NCBI RefSeq assembly: GCF_014192055.1
Contig: NZ_JACHXM010000017.1
Span: 1-64,000, forward strand
Origin: Halomonas organivorans
GTDB lineage: Bacteria > Pseudomonadota > Gammaproteobacteria > Pseudomonadales > Halomonadaceae
DNA: 64,000 nucleotides
Direction of reading: 5' to 3'
How positions within the stretch are numbered: position 1 is the first letter of the stretch; the number at the start of each line of letters is the position of its first letter. The notes beneath the pieces were generated by a model, which saw nothing but the letters and a program-made list of their open reading frames with translations, searched no databases and had not been told where the DNA came from. Positions 17,161-25,610 of the stretch are shown piece after piece. The translations under genes and the position numbers were made by a program.

Positions 17161-18426
17161 TCAGCGATAGACAGGGAAGCGGCCGCAGACGGCCTCGACC
17201 TTGCCCTTGACCTCGGCTTCGATGGCGGCGGTGTCGTCGCCCTTGGCCAGCACGTCGAGGATGTCGCAGATCCAGCCGGCCAGCTCGCTGCACTCGGTCT
17301 CGCCGAAGCCGCGGGTGGTCACCGCCGGGGTGCCGATGCGCAGGCCGGAGGTCACGAACGGGCTCTGCGGGTCGTTCGGCACGGCATTCTTGTTGACGGT
17401 GACGTGGGCACGGCCCAGGGCGGCGTCCGCGTCCTTGCCGGTCACGCCCTGCTTGACCAGCGACAGCAGGAAGAGGTGGTCCTCGGTGCCGCCGGAGACG
17501 ATGTCGAAACCGCGCTCGATGAACACCCCGGCCATCGCCTGGGCGTTCTTGACGACCTGCTGCTGGTAGGTCTTGAACTCGGGCGCCATGGCTTCCTTGA
17601 AGCAGACCGCCTTGGCGGCGATGACATGCTCCAGCGGACCGCCCTGGATGCCCGGGAACACTGCAGACTGCAGCTTCTTCTCGATGGCCTCGTCGCCCTC
17701 GCGGGAGAGGATCAGGCCGCCGCGCGGACCGCGCAGGGTCTTGTGGGTCGTGGTGGTGACCACGTGGGCATGGGGCAGCGGGCTCGGGTAGACCCCGGCG
17801 GCCACCAGGCCGGCGATGTGGGCCATGTCGACCAGCAGGTAGGCACCCACGTCGTCGGCGATCTCACGGAACTTGGCCCAGTCGATGATCTGGGAGTAGG
17901 CGGAGAAGCCGGCGATGATCATCTTCGGCTTGTGCTCGCGCGCCAGTTCGGCGACCTGGTCGTAGTCGATGCGGCCGTTCTCGTCGATGCCGTACTGCAC
18001 GGCGTTGTAATGCTTGCCGGAGAAGTTCGGCTTGGCGCCGTGGGTGAGGTGGCCGCCGGCGTCCAGGCTCATGCCCAGTACGGTGTCGCCAGGGGTGACC
18101 AGCGCCTGGAACACGGCGCCGTTGGCCTGGGAGCCGGAGTGCGGCTGCACGTTGGCGTAGGTGGCGCCGAACAGTTCCTTGGCATAGTCGATGGCCAGCT
18201 GCTCGACCACGTCGACGTACTCGCAGCCGCCGTAGTAGCGCTTGCCGGGATAGCCTTCCGCATACTTGTTGGTCAGTTGGCTGCCCTGAGCCTCCATGAC
18301 CCGGGGGCTCGCATAGTTCTCGGAGGCGATCAGCTCGATGTGCGCCTCCTGACGCGCGCTTTCCTTCTGCATCGCATCGAACAGGGCATCATCGAAACCG
18401 GCAATCTGCATGTCACGGCTGAACAT
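17161..18426 (-). CDS. glyA: Serine hydroxymethyltransferase
   Basis: Cytoplasmic PLP enzyme interconverting serine plus tetrahydrofolate with glycine plus methylene-tetrahydrofolate, the main one-carbon source. The 421-aa protein carries the PLP lysine in [14 protein letters not shown] (Lys229), the substrate motif LIASENYAS, and [14 protein letters not shown] chose ATG 18426 ([12 protein letters not shown]), which matches the family N-terminus; an in-frame start at 18447 would add seven residues. It is monocistronic, with hairpins downstream. Confidence 0.97.
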   Translation of the reverse strand: MFSRDMQIAGFDDALFDAMQKESARQEAHIELIASENYASPRVMEAQGSQLTNKYAEGYPGKRYYGGCEYVDVVEQLAIDYAKELFGATYANVQPHSGSQANGAVFQALVTPGDTVLGMSLDAGGHLTHGAKPNFSGKHYNAVQYGIDENGRIDYDQVAELAREHKPKMIIAGFSAYSQIIDWAKFREIADDVGAYLLVDMAHIAGLVAAGVYPSPLPHAHVVTTTTHKTLRGPRGGLILSREGDEAIEKKLQSAVFPGIQGGPLEHVIAAKAVCFKEAMAPEFKTYQQQVVKNAQAMAGVFIERGFDIVSGGTEDHLFLLSLVKQGVTGKDADAALGRAHVTVNKNAVPNDPQSPFVTSGLRIGTPAVTTRGFGETECSELAGWICDILDVLAKGDDTAAIEAEVKGKVEAVCGRFPVYR

Positions 18427-18562
18427 CGGCGGGAAACCTCGCATCAACGGGGAAATCGAAGGCCGCCATGATACCCCAGCCCATGGCGGCTTTCACATGA
18501 AACCCCGTCATGCGGCGCCCCATCATTTCTCATGTGCGCTTCAGTAATTCTGAAGGCCGATC

Positions 18563-19981
18563 TCAGCGGGTCTCCACCCGCATCGAGAGCTTGCTCGGCA
18601 GCCCCAGGGGATCCGCAGCCAGCGTGTCCGCATCACTCTCCGGTGGCAGGGTCAGGTGCACCGTGAGTTCGCCGGCCTGGCCCACCATCATGTCCACCAC
18701 GCCGTTCAGCAGCGCACCGACCTCCGGCCCGAGCATGGTACCGAAGCCCTTGGCCTGGGTGCGTGCCTGGTCGAGGAACTCGGCCTCGCTGACGCCTCGG
18801 CTGGCCGCCATCACCGCCGGCATGCGACCGAACAGGCCCAGGTCGGCAAGCGTGGTATCGATTCGACCGCCGAGCAGGGTGACCCCACGCAGGTCCTCCA
18901 TCTCGGCCAGGTAGGCCGCCGGCTCCACGCCCTCCGGCAGGCTCACCGGCAGTTCGGCATCGATGTTCCAACGGAAGGCATCGCCGGCGGTGATCTGGCC
19001 TTCGCCATTCAGCAGGCTTTTCCGTCCCAGGGCTTCCCAGCGACCATCGAACTCGGCATCCAGGGCCAGCCTGCCGCTGCCGCCGGTGAGCACGTTGCTG
19101 GCCAGGCGCAGCTCGGTGCGCTTCTCGGGCGGCGCCAGTTCGATCATTCGCGCCAGGTCCAGGTCGAGCGACTCGAGGCGCATTCCCCCCTCGCCGTCGC
19201 GCATGTCGCCGTCATAGGTCAGCCGCGCCAGGTCGGCCACCAGGCGATCCGACACGATGCTCAGATCATTCAGCGTCATCTGATCCAGGGTGGGCTCCTT
19301 GCCGTCGTCCTGCAGGTGACGCATCCCGTCGAGGCTCAACGAGGCCAGCGTGAAGTCGCCGTCACCCATCTCCTCGAGCCCTTCCCCATGCCCCTCGATG
19401 CCGCTCATTTCCAGGTGGCCGATGGCCTGTCGCGACAGCTCGGTGGCATGCAGCCGCTCCATCGTCAGCCAGCCACTGGACGGGTCCGTGGGGGGCAGGG
19501 TCTTCTTGCCGTCGGCGGAGGTAACGAGAGCCGCCTCGAGTTCCAGGCGCAGCCCCTCGGCGGTGAGCTCGTCGGCCTCGAAGTCGACGTCGCGCAGCGG
19601 CCCCTCGGGCCACGGCAGCGGCCCGCCGGGGCCGTCGAGGCGCACCCGGTCGGCGGTCAGCACACCGGCCTCGCTGCCGGTGCGCTCGAGCCGCAGGCCC
19701 TCCATGACGACCGCATCGGGATGTTCATAGTCCCCCTCGACGACGTAGCGCGCCACGTCCAGCCTCGAGCCATCGTCATCGACGAAGCTCAGGTCCTCGG
19801 CCGCGGTCTCGCCGCCGAGCAGGCTGTCGGACACCTTGCCGATGGTGAGTTCGCCGGGCGCCTCGGCGAAGCGCTGGCGCAGATCGCTCTCGAGGTGATC
19901 GGCATCGGCCTGCGCCAGGCCGCAGGGCAGCATGGCGAGAAAGGCAGCGAGCGCGGCGGCTCGCGAGGGGGTCGTACGCAT
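18563..19981 (-). CDS. Exported acidic protein of unknown function
   Basis: A 472-aa protein with a clear Sec signal peptide (about 1-27, ending near GLAQADA), then a long soluble acidic domain rich in Leu, Asp and Glu without membrane segments or recognisable catalytic motifs. Repeated LTADRVRLDG/LTAEGLRLELE-type segments suggest stacked beta-strands like those of AsmA- or YdgA-type periplasmic proteins. ATG 19981 is supported by GGAGG eight bases upstream. It stands between glyA and the ybb locus, alone on its transcript as far as can be seen. I do not recognise a family. Confidence 0.8.
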   Translation of the reverse strand: MRTTPSRAAALAAFLAMLPCGLAQADADHLESDLRQRFAEAPGELTIGKVSDSLLGGETAAEDLSFVDDDGSRLDVARYVVEGDYEHPDAVVMEGLRLERTGSEAGVLTADRVRLDGPGGPLPWPEGPLRDVDFEADELTAEGLRLELEAALVTSADGKKTLPPTDPSSGWLTMERLHATELSRQAIGHLEMSGIEGHGEGLEEMGDGDFTLASLSLDGMRHLQDDGKEPTLDQMTLNDLSIVSDRLVADLARLTYDGDMRDGEGGMRLESLDLDLARMIELAPPEKRTELRLASNVLTGGSGRLALDAEFDGRWEALGRKSLLNGEGQITAGDAFRWNIDAELPVSLPEGVEPAAYLAEMEDLRGVTLLGGRIDTTLADLGLFGRMPAVMAASRGVSEAEFLDQARTQAKGFGTMLGPEVGALLNGVVDMMVGQAGELTVHLTLPPESDADTLAADPLGLPSKLSMRVETR

Positions 19982-20016
19982 GAGGGTCACCTCCCTGATG
20001 ATCCCGCCTGCGGGCG

Positions 20017-20166
20017 TCAGCGCGGCTCAGCGAGACGCGCCTCGAGCAGGCGATTGGCGTAATCCAGCACCGCCAGACGGGCACGGCGCTTGTCGCAGTG
20101 TCGATCGGGAACCGACTCCCGTCGACGCCGAGAGTATGAACGAACTTGGGGGCAATGGCTCGGCAC
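20017..20166 (-). CDS. Possible small basic ORF (49 aa)
   Basis: A short reading frame from GTG 20166 (GGAG nine bases upstream) to a TGA at 20017. Its second half, RRARLAVLDYANRLLEARL, looks like a genuine amphipathic helix, while the Arg-rich first half is less convincing. It lies in the 224-bp gap between the exported protein and ybbP. It could be a small protein, the relic of a larger gene, or chance. Conservation in relatives would be needed to accept it. Confidence 0.3.
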   Translation of the reverse strand: MPSHCPQVRSYSRRRRESVPDRHCDKRRARLAVLDYANRLLEARLAEPR

Positions 20167-20205
20167 GCTCTTATGCTCCCCTTTTGGATGCCGGATGCGT
20201 CTCGA

Positions 20206-22773
20206 TCAAGTTTCGCCGAGCAACCCCAGACTCTCCGCCGGCGCCCTGCGCCGTATGCCCCTCGACAGCCACTGGCCGATCACGCCGACCAGCAGCGCTC
20301 CACCCAGCGGCAGCGCGATCCACAGCCAGGGATGCCAACGCGGCGCCAGGTCCAGCCAACCTCCGTATAGCCCGGCGGCGGCCAGCTCGGTCAGCGCCGC
20401 GGCGAGCAGGCCGCTGGCCAGGCCCAGCAGCGCATATTCGGCGCCCTGCACTCGCGACAGCAGCCGATCACCGGCGCCGAACACCCGCAGCAGTCCGGCC
20501 TCATGGGCGCGTACCGGCAGGCTGGCAGTCAGCGCGGCATAGAGCACGCTGACGCCGGCCAGCAGCACCAGGCCCAGCACCAGTTCCACGGCCCGGGTGA
20601 CCTTGGCGAGCACCTCGCGCACCCGCTCGAGGATCGCCTCCACGTCGAGCAGGGTCACGCCGGGGAATTCCCGCACCAGGCGGCGCAGGGTATCGCGATC
20701 GTCGGCCGCCAGGTGGAAGGCGGTGATATAGCTGTGGCCGAAGCGCTCCAGCACCCCCGGGGGGAAAATCACGTAGAAGTTGGGTCGAAAGCTGTCCCAG
20801 TCCAGCTCGCGCAGGCTGGCGATTCGCCCGTCGACAGTGGCGCTGCCGACGCTGAAGGTCAGGAGATCGCCGAGCCCGAGGCCCAGGCGCTCGGCCAAGC
20901 CACTCTCCACCGAGATCGGCACCGGCGAGGCGCGATCGCCCTCTCGCGTCGCCCCGCCAGCATCCTCGAACCACTCGCCGGCCACCAGGCGGTTGCCCTC
21001 CGGCAGGTCGGCGCGCCAGGTCAAGTTGAGCTCGCGGCGCAGGGCATTGTCGCCGCGCGCCTCCGCCGGCACCGCCTCGCGGGGCGGCCGGCCATCGATG
21101 GCGGTGAGCCGACCGCGCACCATGGGGTAAAGCGCGCTGCGCGCCTCGGCGGCCTCGTTCAGGGCGTCGGCGAAGGCATCGCGCTCGGCGGGCTGGATGT
21201 TGATGGCGAACTGGTTGGGCGTGTCTTGCGGCAGCTGGTCCCGCCAGGCGTCGAGCAGGTCGCCGCGCACCAGGGCGATCATCGCCATGGCGAACAGCGC
21301 CACCGAGAAGGCCAGCAGTTGGCCGAGACTGGCGGCGCGGCGTCGAGCGAGCTGGCGACCGCCCAGGCGCAGCGCCTGGAGCGGCCCCGAGCCGCCACGC
21401 CGAGGCAGTCGGGCGCAGAGCGCCAGCAGCGCGCTCAGCAACAGCCCGCCGAGCCCCCACAGGATCGCCAACGCCAGGCCGCCGCCGAGCAGCAGCGAAA
21501 CCGCCAGGACAAGGTCGCCGGAATACAGCCACAGCAGCGCCCCGAAGACCAGGCCGGCGACGCCCACCACCCACCAGGCGGACGCCGGCAGTGGATCGAG
21601 CTCGCGGCGCAGTACCTTGAGCGCGCTGACCCGTCGCAGGCGCAGCAGGGTCGGGCCGGCGAACCCGGCCAGCACCGCCAGCGCGGTGAGCACACCGAGC
21701 GCCAGCGGCATGAGCCCCGGCGGCGGCAGTTCCACCGTCACCAGGCTGCCGAGCAGACCCAGCAGCAGCGCCTGACCGGCCAGCCCGAGCAGCGCGCCCA
21801 GCGCCGCGGCAGCCAACGACAGCCACAGCAGCTGCAGCGCGAACAGCCTTACCAGGTCTGCCTGGCGAGCCCCGAAGCAGCGCAGCAGGGCCGCGGTGTC
21901 CAGATGACGCTCGACGTAGCGACGAGTGGCCATGGCCACCGCCACGCCGGCCAACAGCACCGCGGCGAGACCGGCCAGGCTCAGGTAGCGGTCGGCGCGG
22001 GACAGTGCGCTGCCAAGCCTCGGCCGGTCGCGGCGCACGTCGCGCACCTCGACGCCCTCGTCGCGCAGCCGCTCGAGCCGGGACGTGACGGCCTCCACCG
22101 CGGCCGGCGAGCCGGCGGCCAGGATCTCGTACTCGATGCGCGAACCGGGCTGGATCAGCCCGGTGGCGTCCAGGTCGTCGACGTGCACCATCAGCCGCGG
22201 GTTGAAGCTGCCGAAGCCTGCCGAGGGGTCGGCCTCGCGTTCGATCACTCCGCTCACCTCGAGCTCCGCCCGGCCCAGCCGCAGCCGGTCACCGACCCCG
22301 AGGTCGAGCAGCAGCGCCAGGCGCGGGGCGACCCACGCCGTGCCCCGGGCGGGCCCGCTGGCCAGCGCCTCGGGGCCCGTACCACGATCGACCCTCGAGA
22401 CACCGTAGTGGGGATAGGCATCGTCCACCGCCTTGACGCTGACCGGCTGGAAGGCATCGCCGTGGCTGACCATGGACACCATGTCGACCTGGTCGGAGAG
22501 CGTCAGTCCGGCGTCCTCCAGGGCGCCACGCAGCGCGGCGTCGAAGGGGCGTGACTGCTCGAGGACGATGTCACCGCCCAGCAGCTGCCCGGCCTGGCGG
22601 GTCAGGCCGCGCTCGAGGCGGTCGAGGAAGAAGCCGATCATGGTGGCGGCGGCCACCGCCAGGACCAGCGCCACGAACAGCGCACGCACGTCGCCGGCGC
22701 GCAGGTCGCGCCCGAGCCCCTTCCAGGAGAGACGCACGGCGTGGCGCAGTCGCTGAGAGCGTGGCCCGGTCAT
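20206..22773 (-). CDS. ybbP: ABC transporter permease, YbbP/FtsX-like
   Basis: An 855-aa inner-membrane protein with two FtsX-type permease halves: a membrane segment at about 30-50, three around 265-360, a central pair (about 400-470) and three at the C-terminus (about 720-835), with large periplasmic loops. This is the MacB/YbbP layout (E. coli YbbP is about 800 aa). Its start overlaps the ybbA stop by 4 bp, so the ATPase and permease are coupled. The substrate of YbbAP is unsettled; lipoprotein, lipid or hydrophobic small-molecule export has been proposed. Confidence 0.88.
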   Translation of the reverse strand: MTGPRSQRLRHAVRLSWKGLGRDLRAGDVRALFVALVLAVAAATMIGFFLDRLERGLTRQAGQLLGGDIVLEQSRPFDAALRGALEDAGLTLSDQVDMVSMVSHGDAFQPVSVKAVDDAYPHYGVSRVDRGTGPEALASGPARGTAWVAPRLALLLDLGVGDRLRLGRAELEVSGVIEREADPSAGFGSFNPRLMVHVDDLDATGLIQPGSRIEYEILAAGSPAAVEAVTSRLERLRDEGVEVRDVRRDRPRLGSALSRADRYLSLAGLAAVLLAGVAVAMATRRYVERHLDTAALLRCFGARQADLVRLFALQLLWLSLAAAALGALLGLAGQALLLGLLGSLVTVELPPPGLMPLALGVLTALAVLAGFAGPTLLRLRRVSALKVLRRELDPLPASAWWVVGVAGLVFGALLWLYSGDLVLAVSLLLGGGLALAILWGLGGLLLSALLALCARLPRRGGSGPLQALRLGGRQLARRRAASLGQLLAFSVALFAMAMIALVRGDLLDAWRDQLPQDTPNQFAINIQPAERDAFADALNEAAEARSALYPMVRGRLTAIDGRPPREAVPAEARGDNALRRELNLTWRADLPEGNRLVAGEWFEDAGGATREGDRASPVPISVESGLAERLGLGLGDLLTFSVGSATVDGRIASLRELDWDSFRPNFYVIFPPGVLERFGHSYITAFHLAADDRDTLRRLVREFPGVTLLDVEAILERVREVLAKVTRAVELVLGLVLLAGVSVLYAALTASLPVRAHEAGLLRVFGAGDRLLSRVQGAEYALLGLASGLLAAALTELAAAGLYGGWLDLAPRWHPWLWIALPLGGALLVGVIGQWLSRGIRRRAPAESLGLLGET

Positions 22774-23498
22774 GCGCCGACCTCCTCGGGCACGATCGCC
22801 GCGAGCCGCCCATCGGCGAGCGACAGGCAGCGATCGCAGCGCCGTGCCAGGGCGCGGTCGTGGGTGACCAGCACCAGGGTGGTGCCAGCCTCGCGATTCA
22901 GGGCGAACAGGCTATCGATGATACGCTCGCCGGTAGCGGGATCGAGGTTGCCGGTGGGCTCATCGGCGAACACCAGCTCGGCGCCGGTGACGAAGGCCCT
23001 GGCCAGGGCGACACGCTGCTGCTCGCCGCCCGAGAGCTGCTTGGGAAGGTGGTCTAGGCGTTCGCCGAGCCCCACACGGCCCAGCCAGTCCCGGGCCTTG
23101 GCCTCGGCATCGCCGTCCGGGGCCAGCTCGAGCGGCAGCAGCACGTTTTCCAGCGCGGTCAGGGTAGGCAGCAGCTGGAAGTTCTGGAACACGAAGCCTA
23201 CCCGGCCCGCCCTCAGGGCGGCCCGGCCATCCTCGTCGAGATCGCCGAGCGGCTCGCCGAACAGCTCGAGCTCGCCGGCGCTCGGTGCATCCAGCCCGGC
23301 CAGCAGGCCGAGCAGGGTCGACTTGCCCGCGCCGCTCTGTCCGAGGATGGCCAGGCTCTCGCCGGGGAACACCTCGAGCGCCAGGTCACTCAGAATGGTC
23401 AGCGAACGCTCGCCGCTCTCCACCCGCTTGGTCAGGTGGGCGGCGCGTAGAATAGGATAGGGGTTTACTGGCGAGGAGTCGGACATGAGGTCGGTCAT
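22770..23498 (-). CDS. ybbA: ABC transporter ATP-binding protein YbbA
   Basis: A 242-aa ATPase of the LolD/MacB group: Walker A GQSGAGKST, Q-loop FVFQNFQLLP, signature LSGGEQQRVALARA, Walker B LVFADEPTGNLD and the switch His in VTHD. It pairs with YbbP. The start is unsure: ATG 23498 gives MTDLMSD; alternatives are 23510 and 23486. With 23498 the first 14 bases overlap the first 14 bases of tesA on the opposite strand, so the two genes start head-to-head with no spacer. Confidence 0.92.
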   Translation of the reverse strand: MTDLMSDSSPVNPYPILRAAHLTKRVESGERSLTILSDLALEVFPGESLAILGQSGAGKSTLLGLLAGLDAPSAGELELFGEPLGDLDEDGRAALRAGRVGFVFQNFQLLPTLTALENVLLPLELAPDGDAEAKARDWLGRVGLGERLDHLPKQLSGGEQQRVALARAFVTGAELVFADEPTGNLDPATGERIIDSLFALNREAGTTLVLVTHDRALARRCDRCLSLADGRLAAIVPEEVGA

Positions 23499-24171
23499 GA
23501 AAAAGCGCATCCCTGTTGGTCGAGCTCATGACACCCTGGCATGGTGCCTGCTCTGGGCGCTACTGGTGCTGATGGCCGCGCCGGCGATGGCCGACCAGCG
23601 CCCGCGGCTGCTGGTGATGGGCGACAGCCTGAGCGCCGCCTATGGCATCGAGCGAGACGCCGGCTGGGTCAGTCTGCTGGCCGAGCGCCTGGAGGGAAAG
23701 GCCGAGGTCATCAACGCCAGTATCAGCGGCGAGACCAGCGGTGGCGGCGCGGCCAGGCTGCCCGAGCTGCTTCGACAGCACGCCCCGGAGATCGTGCTGC
23801 TCGAACTGGGCGGCAACGACGGCCTGCGCGGGCTGCCGCCCGGTCAGCTACGCGCCAACCTGGCGGGCATGATCGAGGAGAGCCAGGCCGCTGGCGCCCA
23901 GGTGCTGCTGCTCGGCATCGATATTCCGCCCAACTACGGGCCGGCCTACCGCGACGCCTTCACCGGTGTCTATGACGATCTCGCCGAGCGCTATGAGGTG
24001 GCCCTGGTGCCCTTCCTGTTGAAAGGCGTGGCGCTCGATGAATCGCTGATGCAGGACGACGGCATCCACCCCACGGCGGCGGCCCAGCCTGCGCTGCTCG
24101 ACAACGTCTGGCCGGCGCTGGCACCGCTGCTGGAACAGCAAGGCGTGGCGCTGGCCGCGCGGGGGAATTAA
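23485..24171 (+). CDS. tesA: Multifunctional acyl-CoA thioesterase I / lysophospholipase
   Basis: Periplasmic SGNH hydrolase of 228 aa. A signal peptide (about 1-36, ending AMA-DQ) precedes block I GDSLSAAYG (catalytic Ser48), block III GGND and block V DDGIHP with the Asp and His. ATG 23485 has GAGGAG six bases upstream; ATG 23497 is a possible alternative. The tesA-ybbA-ybbP arrangement is conserved across gammaproteobacteria. The stop overlaps the convergent EamA gene by 4 bp. Confidence 0.93.
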   Translation: MRSVMKKRIPVGRAHDTLAWCLLWALLVLMAAPAMADQRPRLLVMGDSLSAAYGIERDAGWVSLLAERLEGKAEVINASISGETSGGGAARLPELLRQHAPEIVLLELGGNDGLRGLPPGQLRANLAGMIEESQAAGAQVLLLGIDIPPNYGPAYRDAFTGVYDDLAERYEVALVPFLLKGVALDESLMQDDGIHPTAAAQPALLDNVWPALAPLLEQQGVALAARGN

Positions 24172-25058
24172 GCCTCGTCCGGCGTCGCCGGGGCCTTCTG
24201 CCACTGCTGCAGGGCCAGCCCGCCGAGGATCAGCACCAGCCCGACCAGGGTCGAGGGCAGGATCGGCTCGCCGACGACCAGGTACAGCAGCATCAACGAC
24301 ACCGGCGGCGACAGGAAGATCAGGTTGGAGACCTTGGCGGTGCGCGACACCGTCCCCACCGCCAGCTGCCAGAGCACGAAGGCGATGCCCATCTCGAACA
24401 GCCCCACGTAGACGCCGGCGGCGAGCCCGGTGACGCCGTGCCACTCCAGGCCCGGTCCCAACAGCAGCAACAGGGTCAGCACCGGCACCCCGACGCTGAA
24501 GTTCTGCCACTGGGCGACCAGCGGCGAGCGACGGTCGCGCACGTTGAGCAACCAGTACAGCGCCCAGATCAGCGTGGACACCAGCGCCAGCCCGACGCCC
24601 AGCGGATCGGCGAAGGCCACGTCGAGTACCTGGCCGCGGGTGGCGATCACCCAGACCCCGCCGTAGGCCACCAGGCCCGCCAGGATGTCCATGAGAGTGA
24701 GGCGCTGGCCGAGAATCGGCACCGCCAGCAGCGCCATGGCCAATGCCCAGGTGTAGTTGAGCGCCATCGCCTCCTGGCCCGGCAAACGGTCATAGGCGGC
24801 AAACAGCACCAGATAGTAGGCCACCGGGTTCATCAGCCCGGCCCATGCCGCAGTGCGCCAGCCTCGCTTGAGCGCCTCGCCGAGCAGCCCGCGGCGCACC
24901 ACCAGCACGCCGATCACCGCCCAGGAGACCAGCGCGGCAATCCACATCAGCTCCAGCGGGGCCATTCGCTCGAGCGCCACCTTGAAGGCAGTGGCCACCG
25001 TGGACCAGAGCGCGACGGCGCCCAGCCCGTAGAGCATGGCGCGACGATCCGTTGTCAT
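24168..25058 (-). CDS. EamA/DMT-family transporter
   Basis: A 296-aa protein with ten hydrophobic segments in two EamA repeats (about 8-140 and 150-288), the drug/metabolite transporter layout. Landmarks are LWSTVATAFKVALE near the start and ALNYTWALAMALLA. Substrates in this family (amino acids, sugars, drugs) cannot be predicted from sequence. The start has GGGAG upstream, but about 30 bp further upstream a heptamer repeat array begins, so any promoter must lie inside or beyond the array. Confidence 0.85.
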   Translation of the reverse strand: MTTDRRAMLYGLGAVALWSTVATAFKVALERMAPLELMWIAALVSWAVIGVLVVRRGLLGEALKRGWRTAAWAGLMNPVAYYLVLFAAYDRLPGQEAMALNYTWALAMALLAVPILGQRLTLMDILAGLVAYGGVWVIATRGQVLDVAFADPLGVGLALVSTLIWALYWLLNVRDRRSPLVAQWQNFSVGVPVLTLLLLLGPGLEWHGVTGLAAGVYVGLFEMGIAFVLWQLAVGTVSRTAKVSNLIFLSPPVSLMLLYLVVGEPILPSTLVGLVLILGGLALQQWQKAPATPDEA

Positions 25059-25086
25059 GACGTCTCCCGTCTATTCTCCATAACCT

Positions 25087-25281
25087 GCCGCCCGCAGCCC
25101 GCAGCCCGCAGCCCGCAGCCCCGCAGCCCGTAGCCGCTTCCAATAGCCCGCAGCCCGCAGCCCGTAGCCCGTAGCCGCTTCCAATAGCCCGCAGCCCGCA
25201 GCCCGCAGCCCGCAGCCCGCAGCCCGCAGCCCGCAGCCCGCAGCCCGCAGCCCGCAGCCCGCAGCCCGCAGCCCGCAGCCG
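25087..25281. repeat. Heptanucleotide tandem array (AGCCCGC)n with higher-order units
   Basis: About 195 bp built of AGCCCGC copies with AGCCCGT variants. A 15-base interruption (TAGCCGCTTCCAATA) appears at 25131-25145 and 25172-25186, so a 41-bp unit is duplicated. The right half is an uninterrupted run of about 13 copies. The repeat is the same family as the array at 1-95 (AGCCCGA). It lies between the SelW-like gene and the EamA gene on the minus strand. No spacers, no ORF. Confidence 0.95.
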
Positions 25282-25286
25282 CCAGA

Positions 25287-25556
25287 TTATCGATCGATAT
25301 GGCCCAGGTCCCGCTCGGGATCGAGGCGGTCGCGGACCTTCTGCTTGAGCGTCTTGACGTCGGGGAAGCCGCCGTCTCGCTTGCGCTCCCAGAGGCTCAC
25401 GTCGCCGAAGAAGACCTCGAAGTAGCCGCCGTGGGACGGCACCAGGGCCACCTCCTCGAGGTCCTCACCGAAGGTCGACAGCAGTTCCTGTGCATACCAG
25501 GCACTGCGCAGCAGCCATTGGCACTGGGTACAGTAGTGAATGCGAATACGTGACAC
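25287..25556 (-). CDS. SelW/Rdx-family redox protein
   Basis: An 89-aa protein with the Rdx family layout: IHYCTQCQWLLR near the N-terminus, with a CxxC motif (Cys9, Cys12), and a later GGYFEVFFGD. Bacterial SelW-like proteins use Cys where the mammalian protein has selenocysteine, and probably act as small thioredoxin-like redox proteins. The start is GTG 25556 with AAGGG five bases upstream. It may share a transcript with the downstream EamA gene across the repeat array. Confidence 0.85.
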   Translation of the reverse strand: MSRIRIHYCTQCQWLLRSAWYAQELLSTFGEDLEEVALVPSHGGYFEVFFGDVSLWERKRDGGFPDVKTLKQKVRDRLDPERDLGHIDR

Positions 25557-25610
25557 GATGCCCTTCCTGTCGCAACAATAAGCGCTTCATCCTACCAGCG
25601 AGGAGCTCCC

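Noticed and set aside
20503..22554. Long antisense frame (683 codons) over ybbP
   Set aside because: Gln/His/Arg-rich translation typical of antisense shadows of GC-rich membrane-protein genes.
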